NCBI GenBank assembly: GCA_029891345.1
Contig: CM057002.1
Location: 18,676,295 to 18,740,294 of the forward strand
DNA length: 64,000 nt
Source: Dryococelus australis
Taxonomy: Eukaryota > Arthropoda > Insecta > Phasmatodea > Phasmatidae
Direction of reading: 5' to 3'
Every line of letters starts with the position of its first letter. Within the stretch, counting starts at the first letter, position 1. The notes under the pieces were generated by a model, which saw only the letters and a program-made list of their open reading frames with translations, made no database searches and was not told the origin of the DNA. Position numbers and translations under genes: made by a program. This document shows, in pieces, positions 12,969-23,462 of the stretch.

Positions 12969-14225
12969 TCATTAAGACGACAGCAGATTCACTGAAGAAC
13001 GTAGCATCAACGCCGCACACGTTCGTGAGGTAACGCGGGATCCACAGTTCACGAGTTACTACTTGGTGGGAGAGAAAATGCTAGCAGTGAAGAGGAGCGA
13101 GGCTCGAGAACAAACGCACGGAGACACACTATCGACAGTACCACATTCACTCACAAACTTTCACGGTGAATGTCTGTGAAGGGCAGCAAGCAGCACGTGT
13201 GCTTCTGCCGCAGAGCCTGGCAAGAAGCTCCTCTCCGGTGCGGCGCAGCTCACGGTGGAGCAACAAGATGTCTGCCTACTGGACGTGTCCGCTAGCTCGC
13301 AGCTCGCTCCGGCGCGCGATGTCAGCATTCGGCGTAGCACACGAAACGGCCAGGCTAGATTATGGAACACTCGGGCGAGGCGAGTCAATAATCATATCCC
13401 CTCCACCCCGGCGCTACCTCCGTCTCGCTCTTTCGCCCGTTCGCGTCGCCGCCGCGAACGAAAGATGGGCCCGCTTTTTTTTAGTGTTCCTTTTCTTTCT
13501 TTCCCTCCTCCGTAGGTTTTAAAAATCCGCCATGGCGGGCGTAGTTCCACGGGATGAAGGACGACGTTGTCGGCGACCGCGTAGACGCAGCGTCATCGCC
13601 GTCGGGTGGGCGACTGTGAGTTGCGTCGCGACGCCTTGCCAGCAGGGCTGAAGCCTTCTGCAGAGCGAGAAAGACTGGCGTCGAGCAAGACGAGGGGTTA
13701 TAGCGTACACGCGGGGCCGGGGCTGGTCGCTAGCGCGTTCGCTTTACCGGCTCTCGCTCGGGCAGGAGGGAGAGCGGAGTGCAGCCACGAGGGGCGGGAA
13801 AAATAATCACCTGCTGTCTGTGTGTGTGCGCGCCCGCGGAGGGAGGAGGAGGGGAGAGAAGAGGCACGAAAAGAGGGGGAGGGGTAGGCGAAGGAAGGCA
13901 GGCAGGCAGGCAGGGCCAGGCCAGGCAGTGGCGCGGAGGTATACTAGCCGTGGAGAACTCTTCGGCCGGTTTTGGCGAGTTGGAGTGCCGCTGCGTCGCG
14001 TCCGATATTTTTGGTTCGCTATCGACCCGGGAGTGTTGGCTGGGGACTTTGCCTCGCCTCCAGGCCCAGCCTCCCCCCTCGTTCCCGTTCTCTGTGTGTG
14101 TGTATGTGCTCGCGTGCTTTGACAACTGTGAGCGAGCAAGCCAGCCTTCTCTTCGCCAGCGCTGGGTTGGGCCATGTCGTTCGCATCGCTACACCGAACT
14201 GCGCTGCGCTGCGCTCTACCAATAT

Positions 14226-14233
14226 GCGTAAGT
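14226..14233 (+). other. Candidate splice donor, plus strand
   Basis: GC|GTAAGT at the right edge of the CpG island. The downstream sequence drops at once to the AT-rich background, as expected for an intron. Confidence 0.35.
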
Positions 14234-14922
14234 ACTCGAGCGACGATGCTGCGAATTCGGACTAACCTGTGCAACGTTTGTCGCGGGAACAATATAGATA
14301 AAAACAGTTGTTAACTCGTGACCTTTATTTCTTAATTCTGTTAAAACTTCCACCGCTTACACATTTCACGACAATTTCTATTAGCGGAATATGTTACCAC
14401 ACATCAAAACGAAAGTGGCATCGTCTGTTCTGTGTTAAAATACTTCATCGATTGATAGTGCTGTTCCATTTTTCTTATAGCAGCTGTAATGCGTAAATCA
14501 TAAATACGTTGACGTGTTAACGGGGAAGGCGTGTTTTTATAATGGTAAGATGACGATAAGGAAATTGAGCTGAATGTTTACGCACGTAAACGTAACATCT
14601 GTAGAAATGACAGCTGGGAATATAGGTCGTGTGACGTTTCGTGAAAACTCGTTAAACGATGACTTGCACATAGTTATTTAGCTTCTTTGCGGTTTGTCGG
14701 AAATAAATGCATAACACGCGTCACCAGACTGACTAAAGGAATTATTGAAATAAAAGTTAATCATAATTACTCTCTGACGACTTTATACGCGAAGTTGATA
14801 GAACTGCTAAGAAATCTGTAAACACGATGATGTAACGCGATGATCCTGAGTTTATTTTACAATCGTCAGGGCTTCCGTGTCATGAATAACTTGTTGACGC
14901 CTTGTGAAAGGTATTGTAAATA

Positions 14923-15162
14923 TAGACTATTCACGGTAAAGTGAAAATTTTTCGAAGCGTTCTTATATGAAATAATAGTCAACAAATATATTTTATTGTA
15001 ATCTTAGACGTTAATTTTCGAACTCGTTGAAATATATGCATACACCGAGTTTCATTATTTATATGGCAGTATTTATTTTAAAAGGTGGTGGAAGGATAAA
15101 AAATGACTGATAAGAGAAAAGTAACAATGGCCTCAAAAGTGCTTACTAATTATTAGGCCTAC
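14923..15162. mobile_element. MITE, 240-bp subfamily b (copy 3, decayed right end)
   Basis: The left TIR is TAGACTATTCACGGTAAAGT. The interior matches the copy at 15,734-15,969 (words AAATAATAG, AAATATATTTTAT, TTTAAA..GGTGG..GGATGAAAAATG). The right TIR is eroded to GTGCTTACTAATTATTAGGCC. Confidence 0.7.
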
Positions 15163-15733
15163 TGTACGTGTAGCATGGGCTTACGTTTCCCAAAATAGTC
15201 CCACATGGTTAAATACCGTTTTGGCAGATAATGAAACTAGGCAACAGAGTATTCATTATTCCACAGACAATCAGCATGTTGGCACCAGTTATCTTTTAAA
15301 AAGCTTTGCAAAATGACATGAACTGACGGTTGAACAAATTTATTTCTGAAAGGGAGTGATCGACGTGACATTTCTTAACCGAGTGGCGGTGATAAGGAAT
15401 ATTGTCCGTTAAAGCAGTTTTATACGTTATTGAACTGTGTGTCAATATAAGTATCCTAAAACTTTTTTTCTGTTCCCAAAATTTAATTTAAGTGCTAAAT
15501 TGTGCCGTGCCAGATATGTCAATTTCTTGCTGATCAAGGATGCACTGATCAGATTTCGCTTCTCGTATCTGTCAAAACATGCGAAATAGTTAAATTATTA
15601 ACTGTGGACTTGCAATATCTCCACCATGTTGGAATTTTATTATCTTTAATTAACTTCGCGAGAGCAAAAACTACTTAATAGACAATCAAGAATTGTGCCG
15701 TGTTTGCACAAATGTTCAAGATCACAGATTATA

Positions 15734-15969
15734 TAGGCTGTTCGCGGTAAAGTGAGCACTTTGAAAGCCTTTCTCATTTGAAATAATAGACATTAAATAT
15801 ATTTTATTTTGGATTTAGACTTTAATTTCGGAGTACTGTGGAATATGCACACTGTGTTTATTACTTACATGGTAATATTTATTTGAAAAAGTGTTTAAAG
15901 GATGAAAAATGGCTAAAAGAAAAAAGTAACTAGGGTTTCAAAATTGCTCACTTTACCGTGAACAGCCTA
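15734..15969. mobile_element. MITE, 240-bp subfamily b (copy 4, intact TIRs)
   Basis: The left TIR is TAGGCTGTTCGCGGTAAAGT then GAGCAC. The right TIR is GCTCACTTTACCGTGAACAG then CCTA, a near-perfect inverted pair. TA flanks both ends (15,732-15,733 and 15,970-15,971), as for a Tc1/mariner-type target duplication. It is 236 bp with no ORF. This is one of the two best copies for defining the family ends. Confidence 0.9.
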
Positions 15970-18447
15970 TAGCTTGTATAGGTCAATTGTAACTTATTAA
16001 TAATTTTAGCTCCATTAGGGACTTCATTGAAATTATAAAAAATATAATCCGTATCTACTAGTTTTACTTAAATGACGTGTATCGTATTTTTGATATTTTA
16101 GTTGACTACATTGGCAAAACATATGCGTGCCTGTTGTTTTGGAACTGAAACATTTCGAACTACATATTACAAAATTCGAACACACGATCTCATTTTTTTA
16201 TCAATATGAAAATACAAATTGGCTGCTTTTTCAAAGATTGTGTTCTGGAATTGACTTGGGAATCTACTCTCGAATAACGTTTTAAAGATTACAAATAGTA
16301 TTATTGTTACTTGTCAGTTTATATCGATTAATTTTATCAGGTCACAGCGTTTTAGTTTACTAATCACCCACGGAAATACTTTAAACCTACGAATAATTAC
16401 GTCCGAAATGTGTGTGAAATGCCACGTTCGAGTTGTGTATTTGATCACACGATTTGCATTTCGTGATGACCTTGATGTTTTGAGGGTTGTTGGGGGGGGG
16501 GGGGGGGCGATATTCAACATTAGTGTTTTGAACACATGGCCTACATCAAAATATCAAAATAAGTGTTCTCAGACGGAATTCGGAATTGTCAGTTCTTCAT
16601 TTTAAAATTTGGTAAGTTTCAACTTGGACGTATTCCATCTATTATGTTTTGTGATATATTGACAAATCCTGTGCACTACTGACAGAGAGGATACAAATTA
16701 ATACATATGATTCAGAACAACACCGGAAAACTCCTTCATGTTATTCCTGATAAAGAAATAAGACGAAAATGTCTGTACCACTTTACCCCCTAAACTGATT
16801 ATTACAGGCACCCCCCCCCCCCCCTAAAGTCTACGGTTTTGTACTTGAGTTTAAAAATATCAGGAACTACCCACGATTAGCAACTAATCTGTAAATAGTG
16901 GTTTGTAGAACAGATCCTACACCTTTGAAAATGCGGTTTGTAACATCATCCCCCGTAAAAAAAATATACGTCTTGCCGCTGTTTTTGGTACGAATTAGCA
17001 CCCGTGTTTTTCTGATGAAATGGGATGTTTTCACCTATCACATTTTCACAGGTGTAAGATCTCTTGTTTGTTTTATTGCATCCGTAAGATCTTTTTTTTT
17101 TTTTAATACATAGTTGTACAAAGATATGGGACTAGTCAAATTACTGTATACAATGTTTAAACACTGGACATAGTAAGCGCGCGCACACACACATATTATA
17201 TATATATATATATAATATCAGACCACACGTACACGCATCATATCTTTTCCTCATAATTTGGCCAATCCTCCTCCAACATGCTGTGGGGCGTCGTCGTTTT
17301 GCTGAAACAGAAGATAAAGGAAACTAGAAGAACCGGAACAAGATATGGGTACAAAGTTATGTTAGATATTTAGATATTCATCTACACTATAAAATGTTAG
17401 TTAAGAAAAAAACTCTTTCAGCTGTTTTTTTTTAAAAGAGTTTTTGGTTAGAGAAACAAATTTCTTGAAGGTGTTGTGGTAACTTACTGAAAAGTTAGCT
17501 TCCAAGGTAGGATGGCCCTTTCTGGACAAGTTTTAAGTTAACTGAAGCCATGTGTGTTTTTTAATTCTAGTGTCATGCTTATGATAGGACTCGTTTTTCT
17601 TAAATAAATGGCTGTTTTTGAACATGTTCTGCAAACCACTATTCACCAATTTGTTGCTTAATCGTGTGTAATTCCTGGTATTTTTTAAACTCGCTTACAC
17701 TAAAACCGTGCACTTAAGGGGCTTATAGCTCCCTTAATAATCACTTTAGAGTAAAAGTGGTGCAGACATTATCGTCTTATTCTTTAGTCAGGAATAACAT
17801 GCCGGAGTTTGTCGGTGTTATTTGGAAACACGTTGTATGTTTAAAAAATATTTGTGGCGACACGATAATGCACACATTCGTCTCAAAAACATATAAATAT
17901 AAAGAATGGCAGTGCCTACAATTAACGTTCCATACGGTAGGCACACTTCCTTTAGTAGTGGGTGGAAGCGGCCGGAAATTAAATGTCTTTAACATGATAC
18001 AATCTTTGATAGACACAAAATCTGTCTGCTTACGCTAGAAATCAATTTTAATTTACCTATAAAATAATTTACGTAAGAAACCTATTTTATTTTAAGGCGG
18101 GGGTTGGTTAATCCGTCTCTCGCCCCGCCCCTACCCCCTCAAATAATATCCGTTTGGACGCATGAGTCAAAATCCTTCTTTTGTGTTGGAACTTTTTTTA
18201 AGAAAGTTGTCACTGCTGATATGGCGTACAGATGGACTAGTTTCAATGTTTAAAAAAATTATTTGTGGTGATTAGTACAATCACTTTTTTTAATAAGTTA
18301 ATTACAAATTCATATGTATATTTTAAATGTACGTTGGAGACTGATGAGTTTTGACTCGGAAATCCATACTGCAAGTTATGTTTCATTAAGTCTGGCTTCG
18401 TGTCCTATAAAAAAATAAGTGCATGGAGGTCGTGACGTCACTTGTCG

Positions 18448-18697
18448 AGAGAAATTTGGGCGGCTCTTAACGAGCTATTGAGAGCCGATGCGGGTGAGAT
18501 GAGGTGAAAATGGAGCAGCGTCGGAATGCAAGGGCGCGGGGGAAACGGGAGATCCCCGAGAAAACCCGCCAACCGGCGGCATCGTCCGGCACGATTCGCG
18601 CTTCCACTTGCGAAAATCCAGAGTGACCCGGCAGGGGATTGAACCCGGGTCGCCTGGGTGAGAGGCGAGCAGTCTAACCACCCGGCAACGCGGTCCC
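18448..18697 (-). mobile_element. tRNA-derived SINE, family 1
   Basis: Read on the minus strand, the head has a box A-like GTTGCCGGGTGGTTAGAC and a box B-like GGTTCAATCCC, the pol III internal promoter. A GC-rich body follows (TCGTGCCGGACGATGCCGCC) with a tail ending near GAGCCGCCCAAATTTCTCTC. The same body occurs at 20.43, 20.88 and 49.14 kb. The extended body beyond the tRNA-like head identifies a SINE and not a tRNA gene. Confidence 0.85.
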
Positions 18698-18975
18698 AAA
18701 CTTACTTTGTCGCTGTCCAAATTCAAAGCAAGGACACAAAAATCACACCATGTAATATTGTATCTGGCGTTTCGTAAATGGCGTGTATCACAAGCGTATA
18801 TATACTACTGTTAACATAGAGGTTTCTTATTTTTTGGTTTAATTTAAGTTTTTCCTCGTACGTTTTCCATAAATCATAATATTTTATTTATAAAAATATA
18901 TACGAAAGCAGAGAAAATAACGGCGTAATGGTACTAATACCTATTAAGTAATAGTTCTTAAGAAAAATATTATTA

Positions 18976-19214
18976 TAGGCTGTTCACTGTAAAGTGAGCA
19001 CTTTTTAAGGCTCTTTTAAAATTTTCCTTTCATTCAACTTCCATCTTCCTGATGCTTTTTAAAATAAACATTGCAATGTTACCAATAAAAACAATGTATA
19101 CATTTCACCATCATCAATATTTAATCCCAGAGGCTGCAATAATATATATTTATTAGCGGTTAATGCCTGTTGTGAGGGCCTTAAAAAAGTGCTCACTTTA
19201 TCGTGAACAGCCTA
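18976..19214. mobile_element. MITE, 240-bp subfamily a (copy 5, intact TIRs)
   Basis: TAGGCTGTTCACTGTAAAGT opens the element and the right end CTTTATCGTGAACAGCCTA closes it. TA duplications flank it (18,974-18,975 and 19,215-19,216). The interior matches the copy at 7,939-8,176. Confidence 0.9.
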
Positions 19215-19639
19215 TAAAGTGATACAGTGCTATGTCTCTGTGGTGTAATTTTGAAAACTTGGTTAAGCTTTGTTTTGCATGAGGCGGAGGAATATTCTGA
19301 AAGTAGAACTTTATCATGACGTCAGAAAAGTTGTAAGTAATCGCGAATGGACTATATTTAATTTGTCGGTATTAAAAACTTCGACGTGACCCAGGAGGAG
19401 AAGAAAAAAAAAGGGGGGGGGGGTTAGAACTTGCTCCTGTCATAAAGATAAGAGGACATTTGCGTGGAGTATAATTCGTGTGGATGTAAATAGAGGTGTA
19501 AACGGACAAGAGCGTCCGAATTCACAAATGAACACTTATATGTCATGAAGAGAACAACGGGGTATCATTTCTACAAGCGAGGCGGGATATAAAGGGCAAG
19601 TGTAATTCATACTTCGCTCGAGTAAAACTATAAAATTAT

Positions 19640-19912
19640 TAGATAAGTGAATATTTTACTTACCTGCTCATATTTCCACTACGATGCATAAAAAAACAGA
19701 AAGCGAAGTAAATAATTTAAATTATCACAGACTATTATCTAACGCTTTTTATTCGACGTTAAAATGTGGAACTCCTTTCCATCCATCCTTACCAATTTTA
19801 CTGGGCGAAGGCCACTCGTTGCGTCCATTATGTGATATATGCAGGCAGGGGCAGTTACTTTTTTTCCAAGGTTCATTCCAAAACTGCTCATTTAATCGAG
19901 AACAGCCTTAGG
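19640..19912 (-). mobile_element. MITE, long subfamily, truncated (copy 6)
   Basis: This is the reverse complement of the long subfamily: CGATGCATAAAAAAACAGAA, a TGCAGGCAGGGGCAG segment and a terminal TIR reading AAACTGCTCATTTAATCGAG then AACAGCCTTA. The other end is missing or eroded around 19,640. A 75-codon frame inside it is not a gene. Confidence 0.7.
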
Positions 19913-20203
19913 TTTTGAACATGTACTGAACAAGCGAACCTTATTACCGGTATGCGGCTCTTGTGCCATCCAAGAGATACGTAGGCTGACTGATCGGGAA
20001 CCACAACTGTACCAACCAAGATACATATGTAAAGACATGGGGAATCTAAACAAATCACCAAAAGGAACAATAAACAATCAGTGAAAACAATATAGGCTAT
20101 TTATTATTTGTTCATTCGTACGGTGGGAAACTGGCCTCCTTCAAAGGTATCTCTGATATACTCTAAAAAATAAAAATTCGGCTGCTAATTTTTTAAAAAT
20201 AAA

Positions 20204-20204
<1 letters not shown>

Positions 20205-20235
<31 letters not shown>
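20205..20235. repeat. TG/CG microsatellite
   Basis: Short run of (TG)n, (CG)n, (TG)n. Confidence 0.9.
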
Positions 20236-20236
<1 letters not shown>

Positions 20237-20433
20237 TCTCTTACTACGATCTTAGGCCAATTTAGCTAGCGGGGAGGTAAATAGCCTTTTTTACTTTAAT
20301 TTGCTGATTTTTTATTTGTATCAACTGAAATGCAATTTCGGGATCTTCTTGTCAAACGAAAGTGAGCACAGAAATGAGATGAAATTTGAGCTTATGTAGA
20401 GAGTGAAATAAAACGGAAGAGACGAATGTTGGG

Positions 20434-20700
20434 CGGGGCCGCGGTGGCTGAGCGTTTAGCCTGCTCGCCTCCTATTAAGGCGAACCGGGTTCAATCCCGG
20501 CCGGGTCACTCTCGGGTTTTCGCATGTGGGAATCGTGCCGGACGATGCCGCTGGTAGGCGGATATTTCCAGGCGATCTCCCGCTCCCCCCCCCGCTCTTT
20601 GTATTCCGACGCTGCTCCATACTCACCTCGCTTCACCTTCATCGGCTCTCAAGACCTTGATGTTAAGTGCCGCCCAAATCTCTTCACTCACTCACGAATC
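20434..20700 (+). mobile_element. tRNA-derived SINE, family 1
   Basis: The tRNA-like head is GGGGCCGCGGTGGCTGAGCG (box A region) with box B GGTTCAATCCC. The body TCGTGCCGGACGATGCCGCT and the tail with CATCGGCTCTCAAGACC and GCCGCCCAAATCTC match the other family-1 copies. It lies about 180 bases from an oppositely oriented copy. Confidence 0.9.
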
Positions 20701-20876
20701 TTGAAAGATATGCATTAAAACCCTGCAAATGAATGGCAAAATAACATGAAGTAAAATGGAAAGAAATGATAAACAAAAACACAGAAGGAAAAAAAATAGG
20801 ACGCCAAACTTTTCTAATGAACAACAATTTTTATGTTAGTCCATGATTGGAAATACACTCCATTGGGAAGCACTGA

Positions 20877-21119
20877 ATGGAGTGAGTGAAGAGAGATGGG
20901 CGTTTCTTAACATCGAGGTCTTGAGAGGAGGGTGAAGCGAGGTATGGAGCAGTGCCGGAATGAGGGAGCGGGGGGAAAATGGAGATCCCCGCGAAAACCT
21001 GCCGGGCAAGGGCATCTTCCGGGACGATTCCCATATGCGAAAATCTGGCGGTGACCCTGCCGGGTATAGAACCCAGTTCGCCTTGAGAGTAGTCTACCCA
21101 ATACCCCACCGCGGCACCG
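20877..21119 (-). mobile_element. tRNA-derived SINE, family 1
   Basis: This is family 1 on the minus strand. The body contains GATCCCCGCGAAAACC and a dispersed match to the GACGATTCCC segment; the tRNA-like head is at the right end (CCACCGCGGC). Box B is mutated (the plus strand reads ATAGAACCCAGTTCG). With the copy at 20,434 it forms an inverted SINE pair. Confidence 0.85.
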
Positions 21120-21389
21120 TGCGCTGGATGGAGACCTTGTGGTAGTGGAAGGACGATGTGTGAAAGTTTACTGACAGTACAGCGAATGAATCAATCCTTT
21201 AATTTTAACATTAAGACAACAAATTTGAGATATCCAAGAAGCCGCAACTTTTAAGGAGCAATCATCGAATCGTCGAATGGACATTTTATTGCGCCAAAGG
21301 GCAAAAAGGTTACAATAGGCTTATTGTGGTTTTTCGAATGTGCTATACCATAAATTTTTGCGCGGATAGAGACCTATAGTAACGGATGT

Positions 21390-22525
21390 ACAGTAATTTG
21401 AGGTTTCTTTTGCGCGGATGTGCCACTAGAAGACATACATGCCCCTCCGCCAATCATAGCTGCAAGACACCGAATAATGCCTTAGTAGCAGTGTGAGCCG
21501 GAGAGTCAAGTTTAGTGAAGACGCAGCATTCTGGTGCATTCGACAAGGCTTTACCAGCTGGATGAGTTTGAGAGAGGCCGCTTCATCTCGGCGTATCTCT
21601 CGCCACTTGAACCGTTCTGTGTACGCTGTTAGTCGGTGTTAGTTACCGAGGAACAGCGGGGTTTCATCGTGCGACAGACTGTAAGCACTACATGGGCTGG
21701 GGGATACGCCTGTTTCCACCAGTACAATAATCAGGCGACTAGCAGAGTAGGGCGTCCTTTAAGACGTCCACCACTTCCGGGAACGGGCAGCTTTCGGATT
21801 GGCGACCAGTGGTGTTCAGCGACGAATCGCGGTTCTGTCTGGATACAGACGACCGCCGAATTCGAGTCTTGGGGACGTCGTGGCAAGTGCTGTGATCCAC
21901 ACCATTTTGCAGATCAGCACACCGTCCCAACCAGGGGTTTTATGGCGTGGTGCCATCCCCTAAGATTCCCGCACATAACTGGTGCTGATTGAAGGAACAC
22001 TGACGGTGCGGCGATACGTCTAGGAAATCCATCGACCATGTGCACGCCCTTCCTTTGTGCAGCTGGACAACAACAGGATACTGTCCGTCCTCACACAGCG
22101 CTGGTATCTCCGGGTTGAATTTGTGATGTCGGCGTGCTTCCTTGGCCAGGAAGGTCCCCAGACCTTTCACCCATCGAGGACGTTCGGGACCAGATTGGAC
22201 GGCAACCACGGCGGGTTCGGAGGGTTGGTTGTGGCAGAACCTTCCTCAGGAGAACATCCGACGTCTGTATGCCTCCATCCATGCCCGACCGTATCGCCGC
22301 CTGCCTGCATGCTACAGGTAGACCAACACCATTCTGCAAGAGTTGGTCACCTGCAATACTTGTTTGGTGTGGTACAATATTTTGATGTTTTCTGCATACA
22401 TACTACCATGTCCTGTGCCTCTACCGCACTTATGTGCCCCTGTTGTGTTACCGTTAGTGTGATCAATTTTTTTTTTTAATAAGTGTATTTTGCGCAAGAA
22501 AATTTTATTTGAAACTAAAATCAGC
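21390..22525 (+). mobile_element. Degenerate Tc1-like DNA transposon
   Basis: This segment carries a broken Tc1-family transposase, described separately. The ends are uncertain. TTTCTTTTGCGCGGATGTG near 21,405 is a fair match to the reverse complement of the right side near 22,480-22,500 (TTTTCTTGCGCAAAATACAC), so these could be the inner parts of degenerate TIRs. The outer boundaries and target duplication could not be fixed. Confidence 0.65.
21535..22400 (+). pseudogene. Tc1-like transposase, frameshifted
   Basis: Tc1 transposases cut and paste the element through an N-terminal HTH DNA-binding region and a DDE catalytic domain. Here the HTH region is shortened. A catalytic-domain stretch follows near 21,800-21,900: the residues around the first catalytic Asp are readable only by switching frame (VFSDESRF-like), followed by ESWGRRGK. 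Then comes a signature block near 22,134-22,200 reading LPWPGRSPDLSPIEDVRDQI, the Tc1 WPxxSPDLNPIExxW motif holding the terminal catalytic Glu. The final Trp of that motif is Arg. The frame must be changed several times to follow the protein, so it is inactive. No intact partner copy is in the window. Confidence 0.8.
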
Positions 22526-23162
22526 TGCTTCGCGTCAATCATTATTTCTGTGCAATCAAATATAGTTCTTATTTATGTACGTATTTGTTAGCATCCCAGA
22601 TAGGCTACTTCCGATACCATTTGGTTAGGATTTGTCATAATAGTTGCGATACAACAATCGTATACACACTCAGTGACATTACATTAATATAAATAATAGT
22701 ATAATGGCAAATGGGTAGTATAATTTACGTGAATCTTAATTCCTCAGATCTACAAATAAGTTGGTCTACACTATACTGAAGTAAACATTATTACAATTCA
22801 TATACAAATAGGTATTTAATACTAATATGTAAATTTTACACAAGTTATTATTACTTCTAATACGGCTACAACTTGACTGACCTGAGGTAAACTGATTTTC
22901 GTTTTCTCATCGTGCCCTCAACTCTGACACACGAACTGTTATTAATTCCGCCATACGCGTGTGGTTCGGCGCATCTACTGGAGTTAGTACTTTGTGTGTA
23001 TCTGAAATGCACGTTTTCCCACAATGCTATGTAGAGTGCTTCCAGTGTGCTGCTCTACGAACAGAACGCGCTTTTCAGACGTGGCCTGTTGAGTGCTTTC
23101 AAGATGTCACACACGTTAAAATACAATTTCAAAGTACTTCAAAATGGCTTCTTTCAAAGCGT
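22526..23162. other. AT-rich non-coding stretch
   Basis: No recognisable gene or repeat between the Tc1 remnant and the family-2 SINE. Confidence 0.5.
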
Positions 23163-23462
23163 CACCCGCCGAGGTGGCGCAGTGGTAACTCACTGGACTC
23201 GCATTCGGGAGGATCCGGGGTTCGATTCCCGGTCCGGCCATCCAGATTTCGGTTTTCCATGGTTTCCGGAAATCACTCCAGGTGAATGGTGAGATGGGTC
23301 CCTAACAAAGGACATGGCCGATTCCTTCCCAATCCCTCGTCTCTTTGCAACTTGGCACCGTCTCTAATGGCCTCGTTCTCGACGAAACCTCAAGCCCAAC
23401 TACTTACCTACATATAAGGCGCTGCATTGACCCATGTTACAGACTTTGCACCAATAAAATAA
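23163..23462 (+). mobile_element. tRNA-derived SINE, family 2
   Basis: The head is CCGAGGTGGCGCAGTGGTAA with box B GGTTCGATTCCC, followed by a body different from family 1 (TTTTCCATGGTTTCCGGAAA, GGTGAATGGTGAGATGGGTC, AAAGGACATGGCCGATTCC). The tail is an AATAAAATAA-like A-rich end. The tRNA-type boxes A and B are well kept. I know similar SINEs from large insect genomes, but cannot check this here. Confidence 0.85.

Larger units (their letters stand above)
12955..14235. promoter_or_regulatory. CpG island, candidate bidirectional promoter with first exons
   Basis: This is the only extended GC- and CpG-dense stretch in the first 27 kb, and base composition changes abruptly at both edges. A U1-like donor CAG|GTTAGT faces left on the minus strand (GT at 12,964-12,965) and GC|GTAAGT faces right on the plus strand (GT at 14,228-14,229). 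That is what two divergent first exons would look like. A CCGCCATGG word at about 13,527-13,535 resembles a YY1-type site or a Kozak start. The many overlapping frames in it (both strands, 13.1-14.3 kb) have no family motifs and are expected in GC-rich DNA. Whether the exons are coding cannot be told from the sequence. Confidence 0.5.
14236..18447. other. AT-rich non-coding stretch with MITE copies
   Basis: Apart from two MITE copies listed separately, I see only AT-rich DNA, a G-run at 16,492-16,507, a C-run near 16,811 and a CA/TA microsatellite near 17,180-17,215. It is probably intron or intergenic. A 93-codon frame at 17,757-18,038 has no recognisable motif and is not called. Confidence 0.5.

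Noticed and set aside
13161..14292. Many overlapping frames of 60-160 codons on both strands in the GC-rich block
   Set aside because: Expected by chance in CpG-rich DNA; no family motif, low-complexity Arg/Pro/Gly content and both strands equally open. Treated as a promoter/first-exon region.
17757..18038. 93-codon plus-strand frame
   Set aside because: No family resemblance, poor start context, AT-rich region next to MITE insertions; kept as non-coding.
18600..18697. tRNA-like boxes A and B (also at 20.43, 20.88, 23.17 and 49.14 kb)
   Set aside because: Each is the head of a repeated SINE with a long common body, and no proper tRNA cloverleaf with acceptor pairing is followed by a terminator.
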